From contig JAJDYG010000037.1 in NCBI GenBank assembly GCA_022822855.1, positions 1 to 64,000 on the forward strand: a stretch of DNA of 64,000 nt, written 5' to 3'. Position numbers and translations under genes: made by a program. The DNA comes from Dehalococcoidia bacterium. GTDB taxonomy: Bacteria > Chloroflexota > Dehalococcoidia > Bin125. Each line of letters starts with the position of its first letter. Within the stretch, counting starts at the first letter, position 1. Shown piece by piece: positions 50,394 to 59,713 of the stretch. The notes under the pieces are model-generated. The model searched no databases. It was not told where the DNA came from and saw only the letters and a program-made list of their open reading frames with translations.

Positions 50394-52145
50394 GTGAGCG
50401 ACCGAAACTATTGGCAACGGATCAAGAAACGACAGTACAGCAGGCGGTCGCTTCTTCAGGCTTCGGCGCGTGCGGGCGTCGGCGTCACGGGTATCGCCCT
50501 GATTGGTTGTGGCGGCGACGATGACGACGGCGATCAGCCGGCTGCCGCACCGGCGCAACAGCAAACCGCGGCCCAGGTTCAACAGCAAGGGGACCAGCAG
50601 GCCGAGTCTGTAGATGAGCAGCAGCAACAACAAGCGGCCGTCGCGCAGGCCCAGCAAGCGGATGACGAACCGAAGCGGGGTGGCAGGATCATTGCTGCCG
50701 ACCTGGACACGTTCGAGACTTTCGCCGCGATTACCGGCCCGTATGCCATTGGGAGGGGGGACACGACCGAGCCTTGGGACAGTGGACTCTGGGACAAACT
50801 GATGCAGCGAAGGGACTCGCTGGATCCTGAACCGAGGCTGGCGGAATCATGGGAGCAGAACGGTGACGCCACGGCCACGATCGTGACGTTGCGCCAGGGC
50901 ATTGAGTTCCACAACGGCAAGCCGATCAACGCGGAGGCGGTCAAGGCTAGCTACGAGGCGATCACAGCCGAGACCACGAACACCAGCCAGGTGCGCGGCT
51001 TGGTCAACAACTACCTCGAGTCGATTGACGTGATCGACGACCGCACGCTGCAGTTCAACCACGCCAACTGGCCAGGCCCAATCATCTTTGACATGTTCAC
51101 GTTCGCTCCGATCCATGATGCAGACAACATCCAGGCATACATGGAGATGACTGAGGTCAACGCGAGCGGACCGTTCAAGTTCGACTTCAGCCAGTGGGAA
51201 GCGGGCGAAACCTGGGTCGCCGTGCGCAACGAGAATCACTATGCGCCACCGCTGGTCGACGAGATTGAGTACCGAACCATCCCAGATTCCGACACGATGG
51301 CGCTGGCGTTAGAGAGCGAGGAGCTCGACTTCTCCGCAAGCGTGAGTCCTGAGCAGTTCCTCCGCCTGCAAGATCTTGATTACTTGAGCGGACACCCATC
51401 GCCGCCGCTTGGCTACTGGGTCGTTGGGCCGGTGCAGACCTTGCTGGGCGGCGGTCACCCGGCAAACGACGATCCCCGCTTCAGGCGCGCGCTTCACATG
51501 GCGATCGACCGAGAGCGCCTTCACGAAGAGGTCTACCAAGGCATCAATGACATCGTGTACCAGATGTGGCCCAAGACCTCTAGCGCTTACGACCCTGCAT
51601 TCGACAAAGATCCCTACGATCCCGAAGCGGCCCGAGCCCTGGTTGAAGAGGCCGGCTTGGCCGGTGTTGAAATGGACATGTTCGTCTCGTTGGGCGTCAC
51701 TCCCGATGATGCCTCGGCGGAGATTCTGCAAGCGAACTTCGCCGAAATCGGAGTCAACGTGACAATTGTGTACCAGGAAGTCGCCGAGTGGGCTGAGGAC
51801 TTCCTCGCCGGCGTCCATCCGGGACTCTATCTCGCTCCGACCGGATTCTTCTGGATGGAGCCGGAGACGCTTCCGAACATGAACTTCCAGTTCCGGCTGC
51901 CGGTAAACGCTGTGGCGTCTGTCGGACCTGAGTACACGGCGATTCTGGAGGGCTTTGCCTCCCAACCGTCGCCGCAAGAGCGACAGACGCTGTTCAACGA
52001 CTGGAACGAACTCTTTGCCGACGGACCCTGGCTGTTGCCGTTTGCGGCGATCCAGAATGGCTACGTCTTCAACAACCGTGTCAAGAACGTGGCTGTTCCG
52101 CCGTTCGGATTCACATACAAGGAAGAGTGGTGGCTAGACGCGTAG
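50394..52145 (+). CDS. ABC B: Tat lipoprotein peptide-type binding protein, Gln-rich linker
   Basis: 583 residues from a GTG (AGGAAAGAG upstream). N-region MSDRNYWQRI, SRRSLL, lipobox LIGC with Cys39; a shorter Gln/Ala linker (about 42-96), then a family-5 domain (KRGGRIIAADLDTFET). Same N-terminal architecture as A and C but a different binding domain, so ligand range may differ. Confidence 0.9.
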   Translation: MSDRNYWQRIKKRQYSRRSLLQASARAGVGVTGIALIGCGGDDDDGDQPAAAPAQQQTAAQVQQQGDQQAESVDEQQQQQAAVAQAQQADDEPKRGGRIIAADLDTFETFAAITGPYAIGRGDTTEPWDSGLWDKLMQRRDSLDPEPRLAESWEQNGDATATIVTLRQGIEFHNGKPINAEAVKASYEAITAETTNTSQVRGLVNNYLESIDVIDDRTLQFNHANWPGPIIFDMFTFAPIHDADNIQAYMEMTEVNASGPFKFDFSQWEAGETWVAVRNENHYAPPLVDEIEYRTIPDSDTMALALESEELDFSASVSPEQFLRLQDLDYLSGHPSPPLGYWVVGPVQTLLGGGHPANDDPRFRRALHMAIDRERLHEEVYQGINDIVYQMWPKTSSAYDPAFDKDPYDPEAARALVEEAGLAGVEMDMFVSLGVTPDDASAEILQANFAEIGVNVTIVYQEVAEWAEDFLAGVHPGLYLAPTGFFWMEPETLPNMNFQFRLPVNAVASVGPEYTAILEGFASQPSPQERQTLFNDWNELFADGPWLLPFAAIQNGYVFNNRVKNVAVPPFGFTYKEEWWLDA

Positions 52146-52302
52146 GCGTCTGAACGGTTCCGCCAACTCGCTGGCTGGACCCGACAGCCGCCAGTCTCAC
52201 ATCTCTCGATGCGATCCCGGCAGCCGCTCGTAGCGTCACGCAGCCTATCGGGGGCGCGCTCCGACAAGTACGACGCGATCGAACATCTAAGGAGCCGGGC
52301 AC

Positions 52303-53247
52303 TTGGCCTCGTTTCTGATCAGACGTATCGCTCAAGGCCTGGTAGTGGTGGTGCTGGCCAGCATCCTGATCTTCTTGGTCATGCGCCTGATTCCCGGCGA
52401 CCCAGCCGCGCTCTTGGCAGGACCAGAAGCCACACCGGAAGACGTCGAAGCCTTGCGCGACCGCCTCGGGCTGAACGATCCATTGATTGAGCAATACGTC
52501 GACTGGTTGACCGGCGCTATTCAAGGCGACTTCGGCCGTTCGTTCACACGCAGCCTCGATGTCGATGAACTCATGAATGCCGCGCTGCTTCCCAGTGCCG
52601 AGTTGGCGATTGCCGGTTATGCGTTCGTGCTGGCGTTCGGTATTCCACTCGGAATCTTCGCTGGTCTCAAGCCGGGCGGCATCGGCGACTACATCGCCAC
52701 GGGATTCACGATGTTCACGCTGGGGATACCGAACTTTGTCCTCGGCATCATTCTGATCTGGGTGCTGGCGGTTCACTTGGGCTTGCTTCCGATCACGGGC
52801 CGCGTCGGCTTCGACGAAGACCCAATCGAGGCATTGAAGTTTCTGGTTATGCCGATGATCGCGGTTGGGGCTGGAACAGCAGCGGTGCTCGCCCGGTTTG
52901 TGCGAGCTTCGATTATGGAGACGCTCAACCAGGACTATGTCCGCACAGCCCGCGCCAAGGGCTTGCGGGAGCGAACTGTTGTCCTCCGTCACGCGATGCG
53001 TAATGCGCTGATCCCTGTGATCACCGTCGCCGCGCTCCAAATCGGCTTCCTGATCTCCGGCGCGGTGATCGTCGAGGTTGTGTTTGCCCGCCCTGGCTTC
53101 GGCTCTCTGATCATCGCTGGCGTTCAAGGGAGGGACTATCAGCTCATCCAGGGCATGCTCGTCGTGCTGGTGACGGTGTTTGTGGTTGCCAACACGGTTG
53201 CGGACATTCTCTACGGATACGTCGATCCTCGAATCAGGGTGAGCTGA
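52303..53247 (+). CDS. ABC B: permease (DppB/OppB type)
   Basis: 314 residues from a TTG preceded by AAGGAG at 8 bp. MASFLIRRIAQGLVVVVLAS, RLIPGDPAALLAG, EAA loop RTARAKGLRERTVVLRHAMR. Six helices. Close to the system C permease. A weak bulged hairpin (CTGGCTG...CAGCCGCCAG, 52171-52194) lies in the gap after the binding protein. Confidence 0.92.
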   Translation: MASFLIRRIAQGLVVVVLASILIFLVMRLIPGDPAALLAGPEATPEDVEALRDRLGLNDPLIEQYVDWLTGAIQGDFGRSFTRSLDVDELMNAALLPSAELAIAGYAFVLAFGIPLGIFAGLKPGGIGDYIATGFTMFTLGIPNFVLGIILIWVLAVHLGLLPITGRVGFDEDPIEALKFLVMPMIAVGAGTAAVLARFVRASIMETLNQDYVRTARAKGLRERTVVLRHAMRNALIPVITVAALQIGFLISGAVIVEVVFARPGFGSLIIAGVQGRDYQLIQGMLVVLVTVFVVANTVADILYGYVDPRIRVS

Positions 53248-54167
53248 TGGCGAACGCCCCGCAGGCAGAACCACTCCTACAAGCCCAGCGCGTCCGGGCG
53301 CGAATCCTTGTCTGGCGGCAGCAGTCGCAGTGGTTTGATGTCTTCTACCGAGTCGCTCGAGAGCGACGAGGACAGATCGCGCTAGTGATCCTGATCGTGT
53401 TCCTGTTCGCGGCACTACTGGCGCCCACGCTGGCCCCCTACCACTTCGCGGAGCAGATTCGCGGATCACGACTCCTACCACCCTCGTGGACGTATCCCTT
53501 CGGTACCGATGAGGTCAGTCGCGACCTCCTGAGCCGGATGATGTACGGCATCCGAATCTCGCTTGCGGTCAGTGCCGGCGCCGTTGCCATCGGGCTGCCG
53601 ATTGGCAGCGCGATTGGCTACAGCGCCGGCTACATCGGACGCTGGGTGGACGCAGTCCTGATGCGGATCATCGACGCCATGCTGGCGTTCCCCGGCATTC
53701 TGACCGCCCTTGTCGTCCTGACCGTGCTGGGGACCGGTACGCGCGAGGTCGCGATCACGCTTGGTATCGCAGCAATCCCGATCTTCGCCAGACTCGCGCG
53801 CGGGCAGATGCTACAAGAGAAGGAACGAGATTACGTCATGGCCGCCCGCACGCTGGGTGCTAGGCCGGCCAGGATCATCTTGCGCCACGTCGCCATCAAC
53901 ACACTCCCGCCGCTCATGATCCAGGCGGCGCTGTACATGGCGTTTGCCGTCATTGCTGAGGCGTCGCTGAGCTTTCTTGGTCTGGGTGCGTCTCCACCCA
54001 CACCGACCATCGGGCTGATTCTCAACGATTCTAGAGAGTTCCTGACGCTTGGGGCGTGGTGGTTTGTACTTGTCCCGACAGCCGCGCTCGCGTTGTTGCT
54101 GATTGCGCTGAACTTTCTTGCCGATGCGATTTTGGAGGCGACGAGTCCTTACGTTCGCAACAAGTGA
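53247..54167 (+). CDS. ABC B: permease (DppC/OppC type)
   Basis: 306 residues; start overlaps the upstream stop by 1 bp (TGATG). FGTDEVSRDLLSRMMYGIRIS, EAA loop MAARTLGARPARIILRHVAI, FLGLGASPPTPTIGLIL. No ATPase gene follows; the next gene is on the other strand. Confidence 0.93.
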   Translation: MANAPQAEPLLQAQRVRARILVWRQQSQWFDVFYRVARERRGQIALVILIVFLFAALLAPTLAPYHFAEQIRGSRLLPPSWTYPFGTDEVSRDLLSRMMYGIRISLAVSAGAVAIGLPIGSAIGYSAGYIGRWVDAVLMRIIDAMLAFPGILTALVVLTVLGTGTREVAITLGIAAIPIFARLARGQMLQEKERDYVMAARTLGARPARIILRHVAINTLPPLMIQAALYMAFAVIAEASLSFLGLGASPPTPTIGLILNDSREFLTLGAWWFVLVPTAALALLLIALNFLADAILEATSPYVRNK

Positions 54168-54171
54168 CGCG

Positions 54172-55122
54172 CTAGTCGAAGGTGATGACGAAGCGGCCTC
54201 GGTGGCCTCCCTGTTTGAAGAGGCGGTGGGTTTCGGCGGCCTGTTCGGCCGGGTAGGTGGAGTTGACCCGCATGGTGACCTGGCCGTCTTCGACTTGCTG
54301 GCGAATGGTGTCGAGCAGGTCGGCGCGGCTGTCGTAGCTGAAGACCCAGGTGATGTGGAAGCTGATCCCGCGTTCACCGCCGTCGGGTCCGCTCCAGCCT
54401 CGGACGCTGGCGAACTGGCCGCCGTCCTTGATTGCGCCGAGCGTGAGTTCGTTCTGGACCGAACCGTCGGCGAGACCGTCGACGCCCTCGGGCAGCACCT
54501 TGCGGATCTGTTCGGAGATGTCGTCACCGCGTGGCACGATGACGTCGGCGCCGAGGTCCTTGACGAGCTGAACGTCTTTCTCGGCGGCGTCGGCGACCAC
54601 GGTCAAGCCGTCGGCTTTGCCCAGCTCGACCATGTAGCCGCCGTAGCAGCCAGCGGCCCCGGTCACCGCCAGCGTCTGGCCGGGCTGTAGCGCCATCTGA
54701 TCCAGCGACAGTCTGGCCGTGAGCGCATTCATCGGGAGGGTCGAAGCCTCGGCGTGATTCGAGCCGGCCGGGGCGCGGCTGACCGCGTCGGCCTTGAGCA
54801 CGATGCTCTCGCGGTAGGCGCCGTGGCTACCTCGCGGGATGACCATCGCCATGACGGCGTCGCCGACCTGCAGGTCGGTATCGGTGTCGGGGCCGACTTC
54901 GTCGATGACGCCGGCGGCGTCCATGCCCGGGATGTAGGGCGGCGGCCCGGACTCGCGCAGCGCGTCGGCTCGGGCGCCGCCGCGAATGAAGGTGTCGGTG
55001 GGGTTGACGGTGGCAGCGTGGACCCTGAGCCGCACCTCTCCGGGTCCGGGGTGGACCTCGGGCAGGTCGACGACCTGCAGTGCTTCGGGTCCGCCGAATT
55101 CGATCACGCCTACGCCGCGCAT
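54172..55122 (-). CDS. Zinc-independent alcohol dehydrogenase / NADPH:quinone reductase family
   Basis: 316 residues. MDR fold: GroES-like half with PGPGEVRLRVHAATVNPTD, PYIPGMDAAGVIDEVG, then Rossmann motif AVTGAAGCYGGYMVELGKA. No structural or catalytic zinc Cys/His sets are seen, so quinone oxidoreductase type. Convergent with ABC B, 4 bp apart. Confidence 0.9.
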   Translation of the reverse strand: MRGVGVIEFGGPEALQVVDLPEVHPGPGEVRLRVHAATVNPTDTFIRGGARADALRESGPPPYIPGMDAAGVIDEVGPDTDTDLQVGDAVMAMVIPRGSHGAYRESIVLKADAVSRAPAGSNHAEASTLPMNALTARLSLDQMALQPGQTLAVTGAAGCYGGYMVELGKADGLTVVADAAEKDVQLVKDLGADVIVPRGDDISEQIRKVLPEGVDGLADGSVQNELTLGAIKDGGQFASVRGWSGPDGGERGISFHITWVFSYDSRADLLDTIRQQVEDGQVTMRVNSTYPAEQAAETHRLFKQGGHRGRFVITFD

Positions 55123-55162
55123 GGGGAGCTCCTTGGTTGTCGAGTCTCTAACGCGGTCAGAT

Positions 55163-55190
55163 TAGGGCCTGTCCAGACTTGGCGGGCGGC
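55163..55190 (+). mobile_element. Solo IS-end-like sequence
   Basis: TAGGGCCTGTCCAGACTTGG resembles the IS5-like terminus at 140-100 (first ten bases identical, then related). No transposase or partner end is seen nearby, so it may be a remnant. Confidence 0.35.
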
Positions 55191-55291
55191 GGCGGAGTCG
55201 TTTGGTGTTCAGGCGGTTGAGATCGCGTCCGGACTCCGATGTTCAGGTGTTCAGCGAGAATTTTCCTTCAGGGGTCTTGCGGCGACGATGT

Positions 55292-55549
55292 CCAGTGTTT
55301 TGCGGGAGATCGTGTGTTCAGGGTGTTCAGGTTCGTTCAGCCTGGTTCAGCCCGGTTCAGGTCTGGCTGAACGGTCGGGTGTCTGAGTTTGTTCGGTTCT
55401 GTTCGATTCCTTTCGGCTCTCATCGGAGGGGTCTCGCTCCTTCGGATGGTTTCCAGACTGCGGCGCCTGGGCGTCCTGCGAGAAAAAACTCTCTCGGGCG
55501 TGTTGGAGCGGTGTTTCCCAGTGTTTTGCGGGAGATCGAGTGCTCAGGG
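55292..55549 (+). repeat. Direct repeat pair (~30 bp) in the gene-poor region
   Basis: CCAGTGTTTTGCGGGAGATC followed by GWGTGYTCAGGG occurs at 55292-55322 and 55518-55549, 226 bp apart, each about 37 bp after a GCGAGAA sequence. This suggests an old local duplication of a 65-bp unit. Confidence 0.6.
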
Positions 55550-55885
55550 CGGGTAGTTTCTGCAAATTTCGTCGCTTTTGAGGCGGGTTTTGGCGTCCAA
55601 TGCGCGGCGCCTGGACGGCCCGGCGGATGCCCCGGGGTGGCGGAGCGCGCGAATGGCGGGCCGAACATGTGGACGGGAGCACGGGTTGCAAGATGTCCGG
55701 GGGAGCGGATCGGCGGGCTGGCTGACATGTTGGCGCGGCGTTCTTTGAACACTTGCAATAGAGCACTAATGTACTGTGATGGCCGCCGGCTGTCAACGGA
55801 CGGTTCAGAGATCGAGGTCGCGCTCGTGGTCTTCTTGGTGGGACCGCGCAGCAGCTTTCCGAGACTGTACGACCGCGCGAAACAG

Positions 55886-55914
55886 TTGAGTCTGGCTGCG
55901 AAAATCGGCATACT
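55886..55914 (+). promoter_or_regulatory. Promoter of ABC system C binding protein
   Basis: TTGAGT (55886-55891), 17 bp, CATACT (55909-55914), 51 bp before the ATG at 55966. Spacing, -10 and distance to the start match systems A and B, although the spacer sequence differs. Confidence 0.7.
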
Positions 55915-55965
55915 TTGCGGAAGCTGTCGCGTGGTCGCGGCGGACGACACGGAAGAGGAAACAAG

Positions 55966-57744
55966 ATGAGCGAGAAAAGCTATTGGCAGCGGATCCGCAA
56001 GCGGGAGCTGAGCCGGAGGCGACTGCTGCAGCGGAGCGCGTGGGCCGGACTGGGCGCTGCGGGGTTGGCGCTGGTCGGTTGCGGCAGCGACGACGAACAG
56101 CAGACGGTCGCGCAGCAGCAGGATCAGGCGCAGCAGCAAGCCCAGGCGCAGGCCCAGCAGCAGGGCCAGATGCAGCAGCAAGACCAGGCGCAGGCGCAGC
56201 AGCAGGGTCAGATGCAGCAGCAGGACCAGGCGCAGGCCCAGCAACAAGACCAGCCGCAGCAGCAGACCGTCTCGGCCGCGGCCGACGACGCGCGGCGCGG
56301 CGGCGTGCTGCGGATTGGCTCGGACATTGGTCTGTCGACCTATCGCGCGCCGTACCTGTCTTCGTCGGCGCACATTCCGCTCTACATCCCGTTCTGGGAC
56401 ACGCTGACCAAGTACTCGCCGGACGGCCTGGACCCACAGCCGCACCTGGCTGAGAGCTGGGAGATGAACGACGACCAGACCATGCTGCAGGTCAAGCTGC
56501 GGCCGGGACTGGAGTTCCACGACGGCAAACCGCTCAACGCGACCGAGGTCAAGCGCAGCCTGGAAGCGATGGACGACGAAGGCGTCGCCAACAACCAGGT
56601 CAAGGGGATCATGACCAAGTACGTCTCGTCGGTCGACGTGATCGACGAGGTGACGTTACAGATCAACATGGCCTGGGGCGGCACGCTGATCTTCGACGTA
56701 CTCAACTACGCGCAGATCCACGATGTCGACGACATCCCGAACCTGGACGGCTACTCCTCGCTGAACGGCTCGGGGCCGTTCAAGTTTGATGCGTCGAGCT
56801 ACCAGGTCGACCAGTATGCGGCCGGAGAGCGGTTCGAAAACTTCTACGAGCCGGCCTTGCTGGACGGGATCGAGCAGTACCAGTTCCCGGACGCGACGGC
56901 GATGTCGCTGGCGCTGGGCGCGGGCGAGATCGACCTGACCAACCGTCTGCCCAAGCCGGACTACGAGCGGTTCAACTCGGACCCCGATTACACGGTCGTG
57001 GTTGCGCCGCCGACGCTGGCGATCTGGGTGCTGGGCATGGTGATCCCGAACGAGAACGGCGGTCACCCAGCCTTCGCCGATCCGAAGGTGCGGCAGGCGA
57101 TCTACCGCGTGATCGATCGCCAGCGGGTTGCGGATGAGACCTTCGAGGGTCTGGCGCAGCCCAAGAACATCCTCTGGCCTCCGTTCTCGCCCGGTTACGA
57201 CGCTGCTCGTGATCGGGATTACTTCGATCCCGAAGAAGCGGCCAGGCTGCTTGCGGAAGCCGGGTACGGACCGGGCGAGCTAACGATCGAGCTTGGACAC
57301 GGCGGCGGAGAAGCGAACGAAATCGCCCAGGTGATCCAGGCCGGCGCGGCCGAGGCGGGGATCAACTTCGAGATCACCCTGTACGAGCCTGCGGTCGCCC
57401 GGGATCGATTCCTGAACGCGAAGCACGAGTCGTACCTCTCGTCCTACGCGTTTTTCGCTCTGCACCCGCAGACGCTGCCGGTGATGAACTTCCAGATGCG
57501 GATTCCCAACTCCTGCGCCTACGGGCCGGACTACTACCAGGCGCTGATCGACAGCTTCGGTACGGCCGAGTCGGACGCACGGCGGAACGAGCTGCTGGAG
57601 GAGTTCAACACGCTGCTCGACAACGAGCCGTGGATTGCGCCGATCGTGACGCGCAGCGACATCTGGGCGTGGTCGAGCAAGTTCACCGGGATCGAGTTCG
57701 ACGTGCTCAGCATCCCCTCAATGCAGCGGATTCACCAGGTGTAG
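55966..57744 (+). CDS. ABC C: Tat lipoprotein peptide-type binding protein, repeat-rich Gln linker
   Basis: 592 residues. N-region MSEKSYWQRI, SRRRLL, lipobox LVGC with Cys39, then about 65 residues of Gln/Ala with a 14-residue repeat (AQAQQQGQMQQQDQ), then a family-5 domain (RRGGVLRIGSDIGLSTYRAP). Anchored binding protein for peptides or similar organics. Start fixed by GAAGAGGAAACAAG and alignment with A and B. Confidence 0.92.
   Translation: MSEKSYWQRIRKRELSRRRLLQRSAWAGLGAAGLALVGCGSDDEQQTVAQQQDQAQQQAQAQAQQQGQMQQQDQAQAQQQGQMQQQDQAQAQQQDQPQQQTVSAAADDARRGGVLRIGSDIGLSTYRAPYLSSSAHIPLYIPFWDTLTKYSPDGLDPQPHLAESWEMNDDQTMLQVKLRPGLEFHDGKPLNATEVKRSLEAMDDEGVANNQVKGIMTKYVSSVDVIDEVTLQINMAWGGTLIFDVLNYAQIHDVDDIPNLDGYSSLNGSGPFKFDASSYQVDQYAAGERFENFYEPALLDGIEQYQFPDATAMSLALGAGEIDLTNRLPKPDYERFNSDPDYTVVVAPPTLAIWVLGMVIPNENGGHPAFADPKVRQAIYRVIDRQRVADETFEGLAQPKNILWPPFSPGYDAARDRDYFDPEEAARLLAEAGYGPGELTIELGHGGGEANEIAQVIQAGAAEAGINFEITLYEPAVARDRFLNAKHESYLSSYAFFALHPQTLPVMNFQMRIPNSCAYGPDYYQALIDSFGTAESDARRNELLEEFNTLLDNEPWIAPIVTRSDIWAWSSKFTGIEFDVLSIPSMQRIHQV
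56143..56250 (+). repeat. 42-bp tandem repeat inside the binding-protein C linker
   Basis: Two full units of 42 bp (56143-56184, 56185-56226) and a 24-bp partial third encode AQAQQQGQMQQQDQ. Units differ at a few third positions. Such tracts change length by slippage. Confidence 0.85.
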
Positions 57745-57835
57745 TAGGGGTGCAGCAGGGAGATTGGCCCCTGCCTGTGGGCGTCGTGACAGCGTCGTGA
57801 CAACAAGGCAGACCTAACCGAGGAGGCCGCTGAGC

Positions 57836-58792
57836 GTGGGTCGATACCTGGTTCGCCGCTCCCTCGAGGGCTTGCTGGTCATCTTTCTGGCCAGCATCGT
57901 CATCTTCCTGATCATCCGCCTGATCCCCGGGGATCCGGCCCAACAGCTCGCCGGTGACGATGCCACGCTGGAAGACATCGCGGAGATTCGGGAGGATCTC
58001 GGTCTCAACGATCCGTTCCTGACGCAGTACGTGAACTGGATCGCCGGTGTTGTCCAGCTGGACTTTGGCAAGTCCTTCACCAAGCGGGTGCCCGTCCGCG
58101 ACCTCATTGCTCAGTCGTTCCCGCCAACGTTTGAGCTCGCGATCGCGGCGTACGTGTTCGCGCTCGTGGTCGGCATTCCCGTGGGCGTCGCGGCGGCGGT
58201 GTGGGCGAAACAGCTCCCTGACTACGGCGCCAGCGTGTTCAATCTGTTCACCCTGGGCATCCCCAACTTTGTCCTGGGCATCCTGTTGCTCTGGATTTTC
58301 GCGGTGGAGTTGGATCTGTTCCCGGTCTCAGGTCGAGTCAGCGTGTTCGAAGACTTCGCAGAAGGCATGCATCGACTCGTGTTGCCGATGATCGCGGCGG
58401 GCTCGGCGATTGCGGCGGTGCTAGCGCGCTTTGTGCGAACATCCGTCGCCGAGGCGTTGGCTCAGGATTACGTCCGGACCGCGCACGCCAAGGGTCTGCG
58501 AGCCCGCAGAGTGATACTTGACCACGCCTTGCGCAACGCCATGATCCCGATCGTGACGATCGCCGCGCTGCAGATTGGCAACCTGCTGGCTGGAGCAATC
58601 GTGGTCGAGATTGTCTTCACCCGTCCGGGATTCGGATTCCTGATCATCGACGGCATCAGCGGCCGCGACTATCTGCTGATCCAGGCGATGCTGGCGATCC
58701 TCGTCTTCCTCTTCGTGGCGGCGAACACGCTGGCCGACATCACCTACGGCTATCTCGACCCGCGCATCCGCGTGTCCGGGTTGGCGAGCTGA
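57836..58792 (+). CDS. ABC C: permease (DppB/OppB type)
   Basis: 318 residues from a GTG preceded by GAGGAGG. MGRYLVRRSLEGLLVIFLAS, RLIPGDPAQQLAG, EAA loop RTAHAKGLRARRVILDHALR. Strong similarity to the system B permease suggests duplication. The gap after the binding protein has a weak stem (GCAGGG...CCCTGC, 57755-57773). Confidence 0.93.
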   Translation: MGRYLVRRSLEGLLVIFLASIVIFLIIRLIPGDPAQQLAGDDATLEDIAEIREDLGLNDPFLTQYVNWIAGVVQLDFGKSFTKRVPVRDLIAQSFPPTFELAIAAYVFALVVGIPVGVAAAVWAKQLPDYGASVFNLFTLGIPNFVLGILLLWIFAVELDLFPVSGRVSVFEDFAEGMHRLVLPMIAAGSAIAAVLARFVRTSVAEALAQDYVRTAHAKGLRARRVILDHALRNAMIPIVTIAALQIGNLLAGAIVVEIVFTRPGFGFLIIDGISGRDYLLIQAMLAILVFLFVAANTLADITYGYLDPRIRVSGLAS

Positions 58793-58795
58793 TCG

Positions 58796-59704
58796 ATGGC
58801 GCAGACACAGTCCCAGTACGCGCCGCTGGAGCAGACCTGGTTGCGCCGGAAGCGCGATGAGTCGTTGACCGTCGACGCCTTGTATCGAACGGTCACGAAC
58901 CCACAGGGCGCGATCGGCGCTGCGGTCTTCGGTGGGCTGGTCTTCCTGGCTGTATTCGCCGATGTCCTGGCGCCCTTTGGCGAGGCCGAGCAGATACGCG
59001 GCGCGCGTCTGCTGGCTCCGTCCGGCGAGTACTGGTTCGGAACCGACGATCTCTCTCGCGACGTCTTCAGCCGCATTCTGTTCGGACTCAGGATTTCGCT
59101 TTACGTCTCGGTCGTGGGAGTGCTCGGCGGTGGCTTAGTGGGCACAGCGATCGGGTTCATCTCGGGTTACGCCGGCGGCTGGCTCGAGGCGGTGCTCATG
59201 CGCTTCGTCGACACGTTGCTCGCGTTTCCGTTCCTGCTTCTGGGGATCGCGGTGTTGGCGATCCTCGGCACCGGGACATCTCAAGTAGCGCTCGCGCTCG
59301 GGATTGCCAACATCCCCGTCTTCGCCAGGCTCGCGAGGGCGCAGCTGTTGACGGAGAAGGAGCGCGACTACGTGCTGGCCGCGCGCTGTCTGGGCGCGTC
59401 GCCGCCGAGGATTGTGGGACGGCACATCGCCGCCAACGCGCTACCACCGCTGTTGGTGCAGGTCGCGCTGGCGATGGCCTTTGCGGTGATCGCCGAGGCG
59501 ACGTTGAGCTTCCTTGGGTTGGGCGCTTCACCGCCGACTCCGACGCTGGGCATCATCCTCAGCGACGGGCGGCGCTGGCTGTTCGCAGGGAACTGGTGGT
59601 TTGTGCTCTTCCCGACGCTCGGACTGTCGCTGATCCTGCTCTCGCTGAACTTCCTCGCGGACTCGGTGGTCGAGGCGATTGACCCGCATCGTCGGCATCG
59701 CTGA
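58796..59704 (+). CDS. ABC C: permease (DppC/OppC type)
   Basis: 302 residues. GTDDLSRDVFSRILFGLRIS, EAA loop LAARCLGASPPRIVGRHIAA, FLGLGASPPTPTLGIIL. Starts 3 bp after the upstream stop. Convergent with the sulfatase, 9 bp apart. No ATPase gene in the window. Confidence 0.93.
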   Translation: MAQTQSQYAPLEQTWLRRKRDESLTVDALYRTVTNPQGAIGAAVFGGLVFLAVFADVLAPFGEAEQIRGARLLAPSGEYWFGTDDLSRDVFSRILFGLRISLYVSVVGVLGGGLVGTAIGFISGYAGGWLEAVLMRFVDTLLAFPFLLLGIAVLAILGTGTSQVALALGIANIPVFARLARAQLLTEKERDYVLAARCLGASPPRIVGRHIAANALPPLLVQVALAMAFAVIAEATLSFLGLGASPPTPTLGIILSDGRRWLFAGNWWFVLFPTLGLSLILLSLNFLADSVVEAIDPHRRHR

Positions 59705-59713
59705 CGGCTCCGA

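Larger units (their letters stand above)
55123..55965. other. Gene-poor region with GTTCAG clusters and an internal duplication
   Basis: 843 bp without a supported gene. Holds an IS-end-like sequence at 55163, about nine GTTCAG hexamers between 55205 and 55365 (five in the 46 bp from 55318), a 30-bp near-perfect direct repeat (CCAGTGTTTTGCGGGAGATC at 55292 and 55518), and, at the end, the system C promoter. Open frames on either strand are not protein-like. Confidence 0.6.

Noticed and set aside
55347..55964. 205-codon frame in the gene-poor region
   Set aside because: Pro/Arg/Ser-rich, no ribosome site, overlaps repeats and promoter C on the opposite strand.
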